Positions 26,401-35,900 of a stretch of DNA of 64,000 nucleotides are shown here, piece after piece. Both the position numbers and the translations under genes were made by a program. A model generated the notes under the pieces. The model was not told where the DNA came from. It did no database searches and was given only the letters and a program-made list of their open reading frames with translations. This stretch comes from DATIXJ01 sp035518715 (GTDB lineage: Bacteria; Bacteroidota; Ignavibacteria; UBA10030; SZUA-254), in contig DATIXJ010000017.1 of NCBI GenBank assembly GCA_035518715.1, forward strand, positions 1 to 64,000. Reading direction: 5' to 3'. The first letter of the stretch is position 1. Each line of letters begins with the position of its first letter.

Positions 26401-27616
26401 GCTTGCAGCCGATTCCATCGGCCGCGTGATCCCGCAGCGGCTCGGAGACATTGACTACGAAACCAAGCTTGAACGTAATGATGTGAATGACGCGAAATAC
26501 TTCCTTCTCGGTGACCCCGGACTTACGCTTGCTTTTCCCAAGCTCTACGCCTCGATCGACAGTGTGAATCATCTCCCGGGAAATCAGGTGGTCCAGTTGA
26601 AAGCGCTCGAACAGTCGACCGTGTCGGCACATGTCCGTGATACGTCACAAGCATTTTCCAACGCATTCAACGGAACCGCCGAAGTCGTGGTCTATGATGC
26701 AAGTTACGGCGTTACACTGACCGACCCTGATCCGGAGGTCATTCCGAACACCTTCACGTATGTCGCGGCGGGCACCCCGCTCTTCCGCGGCCAGGCGAGC
26801 GTAACGGCGGGCGCGATGAACGTGAGTTTTGTCGTTCCGAAAGATATTTCGTATTCCAGCAACAATGGACGAATCTCGCTCTATTTTTCGAATCCTCTGA
26901 CCGACGGCTACGGTTACACGACGAATATCGTAATCAACGGAACCGATTCAACTGCTGCGCCGGATGGGGTTGGACCGCAGGTGCGTCTCTTTCTCGATAA
27001 CCGCGGATTCCGGTCGGGAGATGTCGTTGGAGGATCGCCGACGCTGATTGCAGATCTCTTCGATTCGAGCGGCATCAATACGTCAACATCCGGAGTCGGT
27101 CACGGAATCGAAGTCTGGCTCGACAATCAATCACAAAGCATCGATGTGAGCAGTTATTACAAGAGCAAGACCGACACGTATCGCGAAGGCACGGTTGACT
27201 ATCCTCTCGGTGCGATTGGTGAAGGTTCCCATAAGCTCCGCTTCCGGGCATGGGATACCTACGATAATTCCACGACAACGGAAACCGTCTTCGATGTTCT
27301 CACCGGTGTCGGCATGCAGCTGACATCTGTATTCAATTTCCCGAACCCGATGTCGAGCTCGACGCTCTTCACGTTCCAGCACAATCAGGTGTCGATCATC
27401 GATGCGGAAGTGAGGATCTATACTGTCGCCGGACGGCTGATACGTGATATGAAGAAGAACGGCATCACTACCCAATTTGTCCAAATTCCTTGGGACGGGA
27501 GGGATAAGGAAGGCGATGCGATTGCCAATGGAGTCTATCTCTATAAAGTAAGTGCCAGGACGGAAGATGGACGATTCTCGAGCGAGGCGTTTGGAAAGCT
27601 CAGCGTTTTGAAATGA
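23480..27616 (+). CDS. porU: Type IX secretion system sortase PorU (C25 gingipain-like peptidase)
   Basis: A 1,378-residue exported protein. A long N-terminal region precedes the C25 catalytic domain (about 640-1000). The gingipain-type dyad is visible as His~887 in NYTGHGNPHLWADE and Cys~923 in LVAATCNFSNFD. The C-terminal ~95 residues (VFNFPNPMSSSTLFTF, then DGRDKEGDAIANGVYLYKV) form a T9SS type-A/FlgD-like sorting domain, as in known PorU. PorU removes the sorting domains of cargo and attaches cargo to anionic LPS on the surface, in complex with PorV. porV follows 111 bases downstream, the order known from Porphyromonas. The start lacks a good ribosome-binding site and leaves about 30 residues before the signal core, so it may be further in. 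Confidence 0.93.
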   Translation: MIRKINKLNSDVPTAGAFRLPLAHGFVDSGNRIPVLILGALVVCVLFGPSLSHAAGTEAGDVHLIQSDGSGCVIEYTPVYHAERVKLQNGPATLRFRVDGGIPLNRQMPGAPQFFQRSILLRFRGSKGNSVQVIRTEYEDSSNVLLAPVPGFQEGGMDPQPTYTMNAAEYSRTGMMPDQLVSLSAVGESRGVYLGHVEVAPYEYNPALRVLRRFKSIVVRVTFGPSEPARSARMTTARLAVNDQTVSGLQPAPAPARVTLLNSVLSSGTWYRIPITTEGMYKITGQALLNAGVPSSTDPKTIKIYGNGGAETPLSPTSVAVDDLLPNADYVYDGGTSGKLDASDYVIFYGTPTNSWTYDPVTKTYSHHINRFSETNYCWLTFGGSPAKSMTVVPSLNDPAAFAPPTGTAKLFREDENENILASGLNWLGQVFNTGDQITYVHQLPGVDVTQPIFYRFDIGAQSNGSSQFSVQEHSTTITTVSLPGTYTTGDSYYISSQFINRIVPVSIAPNQINGFTDAQSRLRFLFSSTSSAGVGYIDWYEVAYNRFLFAQNDVVNFSSYDTTATIQYRVHGFSGGPVMIFDVSRFDSVVMISNPQIVADTATFQIQQTARNPRQLFVVGPGGFRSPGSLTRVENQNLHGTDPGAAYIIVTESDFLSAAQRLQTYRQQTSPNPISTVVVDVNQIYNEFSGGLLTPVAIRNYLRYAYQNWAQPPKYVLLFGDGDYDYRRIIATGPEWVPPWETEESFIPLNTYSSDDQFVIFNSADLVGMGIGRLPARSGSDADAMVSKIIQYETHAVADDWKSRFTFVADDGPAGLSSSGVIDDGFLHTSEAEAVSTLVPGLFDKVKIYEWAYPTIEAAGGRRKPDVNAAIDNQINQGTLVLNYTGHGNPHLWADEHVFTVEGDFALLHNTAKYFFLVAATCNFSNFDAITPQSGGEQLVEMPSAGAIGVFSATRPVYAFENFALNQSLYNKMLAADSIGRVIPQRLGDIDYETKLERNDVNDAKYFLLGDPGLTLAFPKLYASIDSVNHLPGNQVVQLKALEQSTVSAHVRDTSQAFSNAFNGTAEVVVYDASYGVTLTDPDPEVIPNTFTYVAAGTPLFRGQASVTAGAMNVSFVVPKDISYSSNNGRISLYFSNPLTDGYGYTTNIVINGTDSTAAPDGVGPQVRLFLDNRGFRSGDVVGGSPTLIADLFDSSGINTSTSGVGHGIEVWLDNQSQSIDVSSYYKSKTDTYREGTVDYPLGAIGEGSHKLRFRAWDTYDNSTTTETVFDVLTGVGMQLTSVFNFPNPMSSSTLFTFQHNQVSIIDAEVRIYTVAGRLIRDMKKNGITTQFVQIPWDGRDKEGDAIANGVYLYKVSARTEDGRFSSEAFGKLSVLK

Positions 27617-27635
27617 ATACCATGCCCGATTCCAG

Positions 27636-27664
27636 TTGTTTTTTAACACGAAAGGTGGTATTTT
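27636..27664 (+). promoter_or_regulatory. Possible promoter ahead of porV
   Basis: TTGTTT (27636-27641), 17 bases, TATTTT (27659-27664). It is only moderately good, and if active its start point would fall inside the leader ORF that begins at 27666. Confidence 0.28.
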
Positions 27665-27665
27665 A

Positions 27666-27731
27666 ATGTACCCCGGATACCAGAATTTGATCAACTCATC
27701 TCATTTTTTCATAGAAGGAATCCCGTTATGA
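27666..27731 (+). CDS. Candidate 21-residue leader ORF overlapping the porV start
   Basis: AAAGGTGG is followed eight bases later by ATG 27666, opening a 21-codon frame (MYPGYQNLINSSHFF, then IEGIPL). Its TGA overlaps the porV ATG as ATGA. This arrangement suggests translational coupling between a leader peptide and porV. Chance is possible because the ORF is short and porV has its own AAGGA site. Confidence 0.35.
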   Translation: MYPGYQNLINSSHFFIEGIPL

Positions 27732-28867
27732 ACTCAAAAGTGGTAGGGAGGTTTCTCCCCTTTTTCATCGTGGCACTCGGAATTATCGGGGTGTTGTTGC
27801 CGAGTTCCCAAGTTCTGGCACAGGGGGAATCAGCCGTCCCCTTCCTGCTGATTGCACCCAATGCCCGTGCCGACGGGATGGGGGAAGCCGGGGGTGCCCT
27901 TGCCGATGACGGATCTGCCGGATACTGGAATCCTGCGGGACTCGCGTTCCAAAATGGTCAGGAAATCAGTCTCACACACTCGAACTGGCTTCCGCAGTTT
28001 CAGCTCTCCGATCTCTTTTACGAATATCTTTCGTACAAGAATCATCTCGACGACTGGGGTGGAACGATGTCGGCGAGCATTATCTATCTGAGTCTCGGTG
28101 AATTCAATATCACCGGTGAAGTCGGGCCCGAGATTCTCGGAACGTTTAAAGCGTACGAAGTCTCGGCAACGGTGGGATATGCGTGGAAGCTCAACGAAGA
28201 ACTCGGACTCGGTTTCAACATGCGCTATATCCGCAGTTCGCTTGCCGATTTTAATGTTCAGCAACAGGATAGAAAAGGTATTGCCTCGGGCGTGAGCTTC
28301 GACGTTTCCACACTCTGGAAGCCGAGCAGCATTCTCGATGATCGTCTCAGCGTCGGCGTGGATCTTTCCAACCTCGGACCGAAGTTGACGTATATCGATG
28401 CCGATCAGGCGGATCCTCTCCCGACGGATCTGAGACTTGCTTTTGCCGGGAAGGTCGTCCGGTCGGAATTCAATAATCTCACACTCATCGTGGATTTTAC
28501 ACGTCTCCTTGTCCGGCGCCATGCCGCACCCGTCGATTCTCTCGGAAACGTGGGCGAAGCTCCGCCTCCCGACAATCTTCCCAAGTCGCTGATCACGGCC
28601 TGGAGCGATGGCGGGTTGAGGAAAGTTCAGATTGCCACAGGTTTTGAATACTGGTACGGCGCTCCCAAACTCTTCGCCATCCGTATGGGATATTTCTACG
28701 AGGATCCCAGCTACGGCAACAGGAAGTTCCTCACCTTCGGTGCCGGCATCCGTTACGATGTGTACGGATTTGATTTCAGCTACCTCTCTGCGGTTGATGA
28801 GACCAGCCCCCTGGCGGAGACCTTACGCTTTAGTCTTTCAATTGCCTGGGGCGGCAAGCAGGACTAA
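27728..28867 (+). CDS. porV: Type IX secretion outer-membrane protein PorV (LptO)
   Basis: A 379-residue FadL-fold barrel with a signal peptide ending near residue 32 (QVLAQ). The mature N-terminus, AVPFLLIAPNARADGMGEAG followed by GYWNPAGLAF, is characteristic of PorV, the shuttle that collects cargo from the SprA/Sov translocon and delivers it to PorU. KMGYFYEDP-like and GAGIRYDVYGFDFSYL blocks are C-terminal barrel strands. It follows porU and precedes a protein carrying a T9SS sorting domain. AAGGA lies eight bases before the ATG. Confidence 0.94.
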   Translation: MNSKVVGRFLPFFIVALGIIGVLLPSSQVLAQGESAVPFLLIAPNARADGMGEAGGALADDGSAGYWNPAGLAFQNGQEISLTHSNWLPQFQLSDLFYEYLSYKNHLDDWGGTMSASIIYLSLGEFNITGEVGPEILGTFKAYEVSATVGYAWKLNEELGLGFNMRYIRSSLADFNVQQQDRKGIASGVSFDVSTLWKPSSILDDRLSVGVDLSNLGPKLTYIDADQADPLPTDLRLAFAGKVVRSEFNNLTLIVDFTRLLVRRHAAPVDSLGNVGEAPPPDNLPKSLITAWSDGGLRKVQIATGFEYWYGAPKLFAIRMGYFYEDPSYGNRKFLTFGAGIRYDVYGFDFSYLSAVDETSPLAETLRFSLSIAWGGKQD

Positions 28868-28952
28868 GAGCTGCGTACGTTTGAGGTGAACATCCGCGTG
28901 AGCGGCTTCCCGTCACGCGGATGATTCACCGACCTCTTGTCCGCTTCTCATC

Positions 28953-31900
28953 ATGAGCATGAGCATCCCAACGTCATTTACCCTTGCTGATATTCGTGTT
29001 ACGAGAGCGATCCTGATCGTCCTCCTTGCGTTCGTTCCGTTGAGGGCCTTCTCCGGCCCGCCGGAAACCCGCGTCGTATTTGGACACCCTCTCAATTCAG
29101 CTCCGCAGCAGATCCGGCCCCGCATTGGTGCTCAGGTCTTTCCGGAAACAACGCATGTTCTTGCGGTGATGACGGATTTCGTGCAGGACAAGGACGATCG
29201 CACAACCGGAACGGGAAGCTTCGATCTTTCCGCGGCAACGAACGTCATTGATCCCACTCCTCATAACAAGGCATATTTTGATCAGCATGCCGCGTTTCTT
29301 CAGAACTATTTCCGGAAGTCTTCCGATGGCCGGTGCATTGTCGAAGTGACGGTCCTCGACAGTGTCTACCACCTTTCCCATAAGATGCGCTATTACAGTC
29401 CTTCGCCGAAAAGTCCCGACAACCGCGAAATCGGATTGATGATGCAGGAGACCTGGCATCTCGTCGATTCGCTCAACCCGGGTTTTCCGTTTCGTCAGTA
29501 TGATGTTTTTCTGATATTTCATGCCGGAGCGGGGAGAGATATCGACTTCGTCAGCATCTATGGATATGATCCGACACCGTTCGACATTCCCTCGATTTAT
29601 GTCGGTCCTGCTGCGCTGAAGAAGATGTTCGGAAGCGCGTATGATGGTATTTCCGTGGGAAATGGTCTGGACACCATACGTAATTCTCTCATCATTCCGG
29701 AAACCGAAAGCCGCCCGCTCAGCGGAGGGGCAGGGACTTCGCTGCTTCAGCTTGGGATCAACGGACTTCTCGCAGCGACCTTCGGGAGCTCTCTCGGACT
29801 TCCCGATCTTTTTGATACAAAATCCGGAGCCAGTGGCATCGGGCGTTTCGGATTGATGGACGGTCAGTCGATTTTCAGCTGGAGCGGGATTTTTCCTCCA
29901 CAGCCATCGGCATGGGAACGCTATTTTCTCGGGTGGTCGACTCCGATCACCGTGAGCGCATTCGATTCTGTCTATACGTTTCCCGCGAGCAGTCTCCCCG
30001 GAGCCGAGGATTCACTGTTTCGTGTTCCGATCAGTGCGAGAGAATACTTTCTTGTTGAAAACCGCTGCCGCGATGCGCATGGTGACGGCGCAATCATCAC
30101 ACTTGTCCGCGACGGATCGACCATAACGAAGACGTATCCTCGGGATTTTGATCCCGGTTTCAATTTCTCGAGCCAGGACTCCCTCTACGGTGTAGTTACC
30201 GATGTCGATGAATTTGACTGGAGTCTGCCCGGCTTCAGTCCGACCGGATCAGAAATGGCAAACGGCGGACTCCTCATCTGGCACATCGACGAAAATGTCA
30301 TCGATGCGTCGATTGAGACGGATGCCGTCAATGCCAACCCCATTGATCGCGGCGTCAATCTGCTGGAAGCGGACGGATCTCAGGATATCGGCCAAACCTA
30401 CGATCTGCTCTCTCCGGGTTTTGGAAGCGAGAACGGAACCTCGATTGATTTCTGGTATGGAGATAACTCCGCACCGGCAAGGCGGATATCGAATGTCTTC
30501 TCGCCGACTTCGCTGCCGAGCAGCCGGAGCAATAATCAGGCGAATACACACATTGTGATTTCCGGATTTTCCCTCCGCGGCCCGTACATGACTGCCCGGA
30601 TTCAGCTGGGAGACAATGTCGTTAGTCCGATTCCCGGGTTTCCGAAATATACCGGCATGAAGTTCGGCAGAAATTCGGTGACTATAATAAACGACAAGCC
30701 AACACCGGATTCGACTTCACTCGTCGTTGCCACCGATGTCGTCGGCGTACAGCTGCCCGCCACTCCCACGGGATTGCCGATAAGCAGTGTCGGTGAATCG
30801 AAGCTCTACGGCTGGCACATTGCCGGCGGGACTCCGCTCCTCACGACCGGAAGCGCCGACGGCCTTCTTGTGACCTCCGGGAATGCCTCTCGCGCATTTG
30901 TCGGTAAGCCCGTGGAGGGTAATCTCGCACAGAACGGTACTGCAGACTTGGCAATTGGGATGGTGGATAATGCAGTCTTTCTGCCCCCGGCTACTCCGCT
31001 CCAGAGCGCGAACACCGGCTGGGGTCTGCAGGATCTGAACAGCGACGGGAAAGCAGATTCACTCTTTGCCACGAAAACGTTCCGCAGGATCACAACCTCT
31101 CCGGTTCTATCGGATTCTTTTGTGGTTTATGGTGCGGAGCATGGGACGGTCTATATCTTTCGGTACGATGGCACCTTATCAGACAGCGTGACCAGTTCGC
31201 AGGATACCTCCGGGGTTGTCGGGATTTGCCTCGAGCCGAACCCTGCGGGAACATTTGTTGCAGTAACCATAAACGGTTCGTTCATCCAGAGTCCGGGACG
31301 AGGGTGTGTTCGAACAACCATCACCGCGGGTTCTCCATTCCGCTCGGCGCTGCAACAAGGGTTGTCGCCGGCGGTGCTTGGAAGAACTCCGCCGTATAAC
31401 CTGCGAACCGTCATGGTCTCGCCGGCGGGGATGGTCTACGATTTCAATGAGTGTCTGGGAATTGAAATGGGGTTCCCGGTGTCGACGGATGGAACAATTT
31501 CCAACGCCCCCGCAATTGCAGATATCGACGGTGATGGAAGCCCTGATATCATAGTGGCGAGCGGCAAGAAGATCTATGCGATCAACAATGCCGGCGCGGT
31601 TCTCGACAATTTTCCGGTTACGCTGCCGACGTATCAAAATATCCTGAGCTCTCCAATTGTTGCTGATGTCGAAGGGAACGGCAGTGTTGATATTGTGGCG
31701 GTGACTCAGGAAGGTCTGGTCGTTGCGTACAATCGTTTCGGGAAAATGATCAACGGATTTCCGCTGCAGGGAGGTATCAACGGCGGTTCGACTCCTGCGG
31801 CGTTTCTCTTCAGGTCAACCCAATGTCAGGGCTGCGAGGCAGCGATCGGTATTGCCGTTGCGTCGGACGACGGAAATGTGTATGCCTGGCAGACAGGAAC

Positions 31901-32303
31901 GGTTGCATCGCTTGCAACCCCTGTGAAGATGCCCTGGCCGCAATATCTCCACGATGCTCAGAACAGCAGTATAGGAGATCCGGTTTCGGGAGGATCACTT
32001 CCCGCATCCGATTTCTTCCCGGCCTCCCGTGCGTACAACTGGCCGAACCCTGTCGGGAAGGAGCAGGCATTCAAGACTCACATCCGGTATTACGTCGGGA
32101 CAGATGCACAGGTCCATATCAAGATTTATGATCTGGCCGGAGAGATGGTGACGCAATTCGACGGCCCCGGTACGGGCGGCAGGGATAACGAGGTCGAGTG
32201 GGACGTTTCCGGGATTCAGAGCGGTGTCTATTTTGCACATATCGACGCGCAGGGATCCGGAGGAACCGGCAACGCCATCATCAAGATTGCGGTGGTGAAG
32301 TGA
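28953..32303 (+). CDS. M6-type metalloprotease-like protein with lost active site and T9SS sorting domain
   Basis: A 1,116-residue exported protein. Residues ~60-380 resemble M6 (immune-inhibitor-A-like) peptidases: VLAVMTDF, FLIFHAGAG and the block LGLPDLFDTKSGASGIG with GLMDGQ. The zinc motif expected as HEFGH just before LGLPD reads A275-T276-F277-G278-S279, so both His ligands and the catalytic Glu are gone. The middle and later parts show beta-propeller/FG-GAP-like segments (IADIDGDGSPDIIVASG, VADVEGNGSVDIVAVT). The last ~90 residues (YNWPNPVG, then KIYDLAGEMVTQF and SGVYFAHI) are a type-A sorting domain, marking it as T9SS cargo. It is next to porV, 85 bases downstream. Probably a surface pseudo-enzyme or binding protein. 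Confidence 0.85.
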   Translation: MSMSIPTSFTLADIRVTRAILIVLLAFVPLRAFSGPPETRVVFGHPLNSAPQQIRPRIGAQVFPETTHVLAVMTDFVQDKDDRTTGTGSFDLSAATNVIDPTPHNKAYFDQHAAFLQNYFRKSSDGRCIVEVTVLDSVYHLSHKMRYYSPSPKSPDNREIGLMMQETWHLVDSLNPGFPFRQYDVFLIFHAGAGRDIDFVSIYGYDPTPFDIPSIYVGPAALKKMFGSAYDGISVGNGLDTIRNSLIIPETESRPLSGGAGTSLLQLGINGLLAATFGSSLGLPDLFDTKSGASGIGRFGLMDGQSIFSWSGIFPPQPSAWERYFLGWSTPITVSAFDSVYTFPASSLPGAEDSLFRVPISAREYFLVENRCRDAHGDGAIITLVRDGSTITKTYPRDFDPGFNFSSQDSLYGVVTDVDEFDWSLPGFSPTGSEMANGGLLIWHIDENVIDASIETDAVNANPIDRGVNLLEADGSQDIGQTYDLLSPGFGSENGTSIDFWYGDNSAPARRISNVFSPTSLPSSRSNNQANTHIVISGFSLRGPYMTARIQLGDNVVSPIPGFPKYTGMKFGRNSVTIINDKPTPDSTSLVVATDVVGVQLPATPTGLPISSVGESKLYGWHIAGGTPLLTTGSADGLLVTSGNASRAFVGKPVEGNLAQNGTADLAIGMVDNAVFLPPATPLQSANTGWGLQDLNSDGKADSLFATKTFRRITTSPVLSDSFVVYGAEHGTVYIFRYDGTLSDSVTSSQDTSGVVGICLEPNPAGTFVAVTINGSFIQSPGRGCVRTTITAGSPFRSALQQGLSPAVLGRTPPYNLRTVMVSPAGMVYDFNECLGIEMGFPVSTDGTISNAPAIADIDGDGSPDIIVASGKKIYAINNAGAVLDNFPVTLPTYQNILSSPIVADVEGNGSVDIVAVTQEGLVVAYNRFGKMINGFPLQGGINGGSTPAAFLFRSTQCQGCEAAIGIAVASDDGNVYAWQTGTVASLATPVKMPWPQYLHDAQNSSIGDPVSGGSLPASDFFPASRAYNWPNPVGKEQAFKTHIRYYVGTDAQVHIKIYDLAGEMVTQFDGPGTGGRDNEVEWDVSGIQSGVYFAHIDAQGSGGTGNAIIKIAVVK

Positions 32304-32312
32304 GGTGTGGCA

Positions 32313-32966
32313 TTGCGTTTCGTCATCGTCATGCTCTTCGGCTTTGTTGTCCTTTCGTGCCGCGATGTGCAACCTCTGCCGGTATCGACTCCGGTATCCG
32401 GTTATCAGCTGAACGGCATACTCACGACTTCCAACAGCATCCCCATTTCCGGCGCTCAGGTGATCCTCTATTATAACTATATTCCGGTCGATTACGGACC
32501 GGTTGATTCCATCCAGGTCGTTGTTCGCGATACCAGCGTGACCGTCGATGTGTCAGTCGTAACAACGGGATACGATTTTGTAGTGACATTATTCCACGGG
32601 CACCGGAGTGCCGGACCGCTTCCGCCGTATTTCTGGAACGGGACCGACGCGCGCGGAGCTCTGCGGCCGAGCGGTAAGTATCTCATCCGGTATTCTCTGG
32701 GAAGCACGATCGTGAAATACTCCACCTTCATTCTGGAGGGGACTCCGACGGCAACGACCGATGTGAATGGTCTTTTTACCATCACCGATGATCATTTTCC
32801 TATCGGTGAAGTGTTTGATGTATATAACGATGACGGCTCCTATTACGGAACGCTTGAGCTCATACCGAATGTTGCACTGCAGTTCCAATATGGAAGCCAT
32901 GCATCGGTTTTCCCGTCCGTCGACCTCACTCCCGATTACATCACCTTCGGTGCATTTACACTCTGA
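32313..32966 (+). CDS. Lipoprotein with FlgD-like/regulatory beta-sandwich
   Basis: A product of 217 residues. I favour TTG 32313 because GAGG (32302-32305) is seven bases before it, while GTG 32307 overlaps that site. The leader RFVIVMLFGFVVLSCRDV gives a lipoprotein cysteine. GYQLNGILTTSNSIPISGAQVILYY looks like a carboxypeptidase-regulatory-like domain; FWNGTDARGALRPSGKYLIRY is the FlgD Ig-like signature. It follows the M6-like gene immediately and ends six bases before the peptidase-barrel fusion gene, so the three are one operon. The specific role is unknown. Confidence 0.72.
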   Translation: MRFVIVMLFGFVVLSCRDVQPLPVSTPVSGYQLNGILTTSNSIPISGAQVILYYNYIPVDYGPVDSIQVVVRDTSVTVDVSVVTTGYDFVVTLFHGHRSAGPLPPYFWNGTDARGALRPSGKYLIRYSLGSTIVKYSTFILEGTPTATTDVNGLFTITDDHFPIGEVFDVYNDDGSYYGTLELIPNVALQFQYGSHASVFPSVDLTPDYITFGAFTL

Positions 32967-32972
32967 TCGAAT

Positions 32973-35900
32973 ATGATGATGCGTCGCTTCTGGGTTCTCA
33001 CAGTTCTTCTTCCGGTTCTCTCACTCGTTGCGTATGCTCAGGACGATTTCTTCCATCCGGAACTCGACTGGCGGACCATCGAGACCGAGCATTTTTCCGT
33101 CCACTATCATACCGGGGCGGAGCGAACTGCACGAGTCGTGGCGAAGGTCGCGGAAGATATTTACGAGCCGGTGACTTCACTCTACCATCATAAGCCCGAT
33201 GGGAAGGTGAATTTTGTGATCAAGGACGTTGACGACTACTCAAACGGCGGTGCGTACTTTTTTGATAACAAGATCGAGATCTGGGCGTCGGCGCTCGATT
33301 TTGATCTTCGCGGCACGCACAACTGGCTCCGGAATGTCGTCACCCACGAGTTCACGCACATTGTCCAGATCCAGACTTCGTTGAAATTCGGGCGCAAAGT
33401 TCCGGCATTGTATTTTCAATGGCTCCAGTATGAGTCGGAGCGCCGGACGGATGTCCTCTACGGTTTTCCCAACGGCATCGTCTCGTATCCGTTTTCGGGA
33501 TATGTTGTCCCAAGCTGGTTTGCAGAAGGAGTGGCGCAGTATAATCGGAAAGAGCTCGGCTACGACACATGGGATTCACACCGTGATATGATTCTCCGGA
33601 TGTATGCGCTCGACAGTACGCTCCTTTCATGGAACGAGATGGCGGTCTTCGGCAAGACAAGCCTGGGGAACGAATCGTCGTACAATGCGGGCTTTTCGAT
33701 CGTACGGTATATCGGTCAGCATTACGGAGATGACAAGCTCGAGGAAATCTCGAGGAACCTCTCGTCGCTCACAGCCGTCACGATCGACGGGGCGATTGAA
33801 AAAGCGATCGGCAAGAGCGGAAGCGATCTCTACGACGAGTGGAAGAATGCTCTCATGAAAGATTATGCAGAGCGGACGGCGGGAATGAGGAGCTCACTTG
33901 CCCAGGGCGAGATTGTCGGGGGCATCGGCTTTGGAAACTTCTATCCAACCTTCTCGCCAGACGGAAAAGCGTTCGCCTACGTCAGCAACAAGCACGCGGA
34001 TTATTTCGGGCTGTCTTCTCTCTATCTGTACGATATGCCAACGAAGAAAGAGAAAATGTTGAAATCAGGGGTCCGTTCCACGCTTTCCTGGTCGCCCGAC
34101 GGTACCAAGCTGTTCTACTCGAAACTCAGTCGTGATAACAGCCACTGGTCGAACCTCTTCGATGTATATGTCTATGATATATCCCGCGACGAAGAAAAAC
34201 GTCTGACATTCGGTGCGCGTGCCAACTCACCGGCAATCTCTCCGGACGGAAAGACGGTGGTCTATGTGGCGGGAAGCGACGGTACGCTGAATCTCTTCGC
34301 CATGAATTCCGACGGATCCAACATCCGCCAGCTCACGAAGTATGCGAACGGCGAGCAGGTCTATAATCCGAAATGGTCTCCCGACGGATCGACGGTGATT
34401 TTCGATTATTCGTTTCTCGACGGGCGGGATATTGCGACGGTGCCTGCCGCCGGCGGCGAAGTGACGATGCTTCTTGCCACTCCCGACGATGAACGAAATG
34501 CCGTCTACACTCCGGACGGCACACATATCATTTATGCTTCCGACAAAACCGGTGTCTTCAATATTTATCAATATGATCTTCATTCGAAAGAATCCGAGCA
34601 GTTGACGAATGTTCTCGGTGGTGCGTTCATGCCATCGGTCAATGCGAGCGGCTCACTCGCATTCGCAACCTATACGTCCAGCGGATACAAAATTGCCCTG
34701 ATCGATTCGATGCGCTCACTTTCCCATCCGGTACCCTATCTCCGAAATTCCGGAAATGAAAGCGCCGACACCGCCGCGCTTGCCTCGGCAAAGAGCGCAG
34801 CCCCGACCCAGCAGTTCGACTGGGCGTCCCTCAGGTCGTATGACGACACGAAGCTGGTTCCGCTCAGGGATACAACATACAAAACTGTTGCAACCGACCT
34901 GACGTTTGTTCCGCTTCTCCGTGTCGACAACTACAATCCGCGCAACAAAGGTATCGATGAAGTCAAGTTAGGCCTGTTTGCGTTCTCGTATGACATGCTA
35001 GACCAGTACGGCTTTAACCTCGGAGCAGCGATCAATAAGGGCGGTGAGCGCGATCTGTTTCTCTCGTTCGATTATCGCGGCAAGATACCGGGACTCTTTC
35101 AGCTTGGACTCGAACCCGCTTTATCCTTCGAGGCATATAACATCACGCGCAATGCCGACAGCTTTGTGGCCCTTCCGACCGATACCATCGGAGTCGGGGT
35201 CTGGTACAATTTCCTCGAGTTCGATCTCGCGCTCAAGCAGAAAATTATCAATGAAGCAACCGATCTTGAGATTCGTTATGCGCACAGCCGGTATACTGCA
35301 TCGATCGATGCATTCTCACTTCCTGCAACCGGTCAGCTTGTGCCTGCATTCAGTGAGCTCTATCTCATCGGCAACGATCTCTCTCTGACGCTGAATATTG
35401 AAGCGCTGGTTCCATCGAGAACATCCGAGATCAACCCGGTCGGAAGAAAAATCCGGGTACGGTATGATTATGAGGCAAACAAATTCAACCCGACGGGCCA
35501 ATATGCCGTCGACCCGGCAAGCGGGCTTCTTCTTCCCGAATACGAACAGATCAATATGCACCGTCTGGAATTGAGCTGGCGGGAATCGCAGGAACTGCCC
35601 GGATGGACACACACGCTCTCCGGTCAGCTCCGCGGCGGGACGATATTCGGTCCGCCGGTAGACGATTTTTTTGATTTCTACATCGGGGGGCTCGAGGGGA
35701 TGAAGGGCTATCCGTTCTATTCACTCGGCGGAAACGAATATGTGTACGGAAATCTGACGTACCGGTTTCCGGTCGACGAGCATCTTGATTTTCGTGTGCT
35801 GCAGTTGTACTTTGACAAGCTCTATGCGGCATTCTACGGCGACGTCGGCGATGCCTGGTCGGGCGGAGGACTGGAAGGGCGCAACTACAAACGGGATGCA

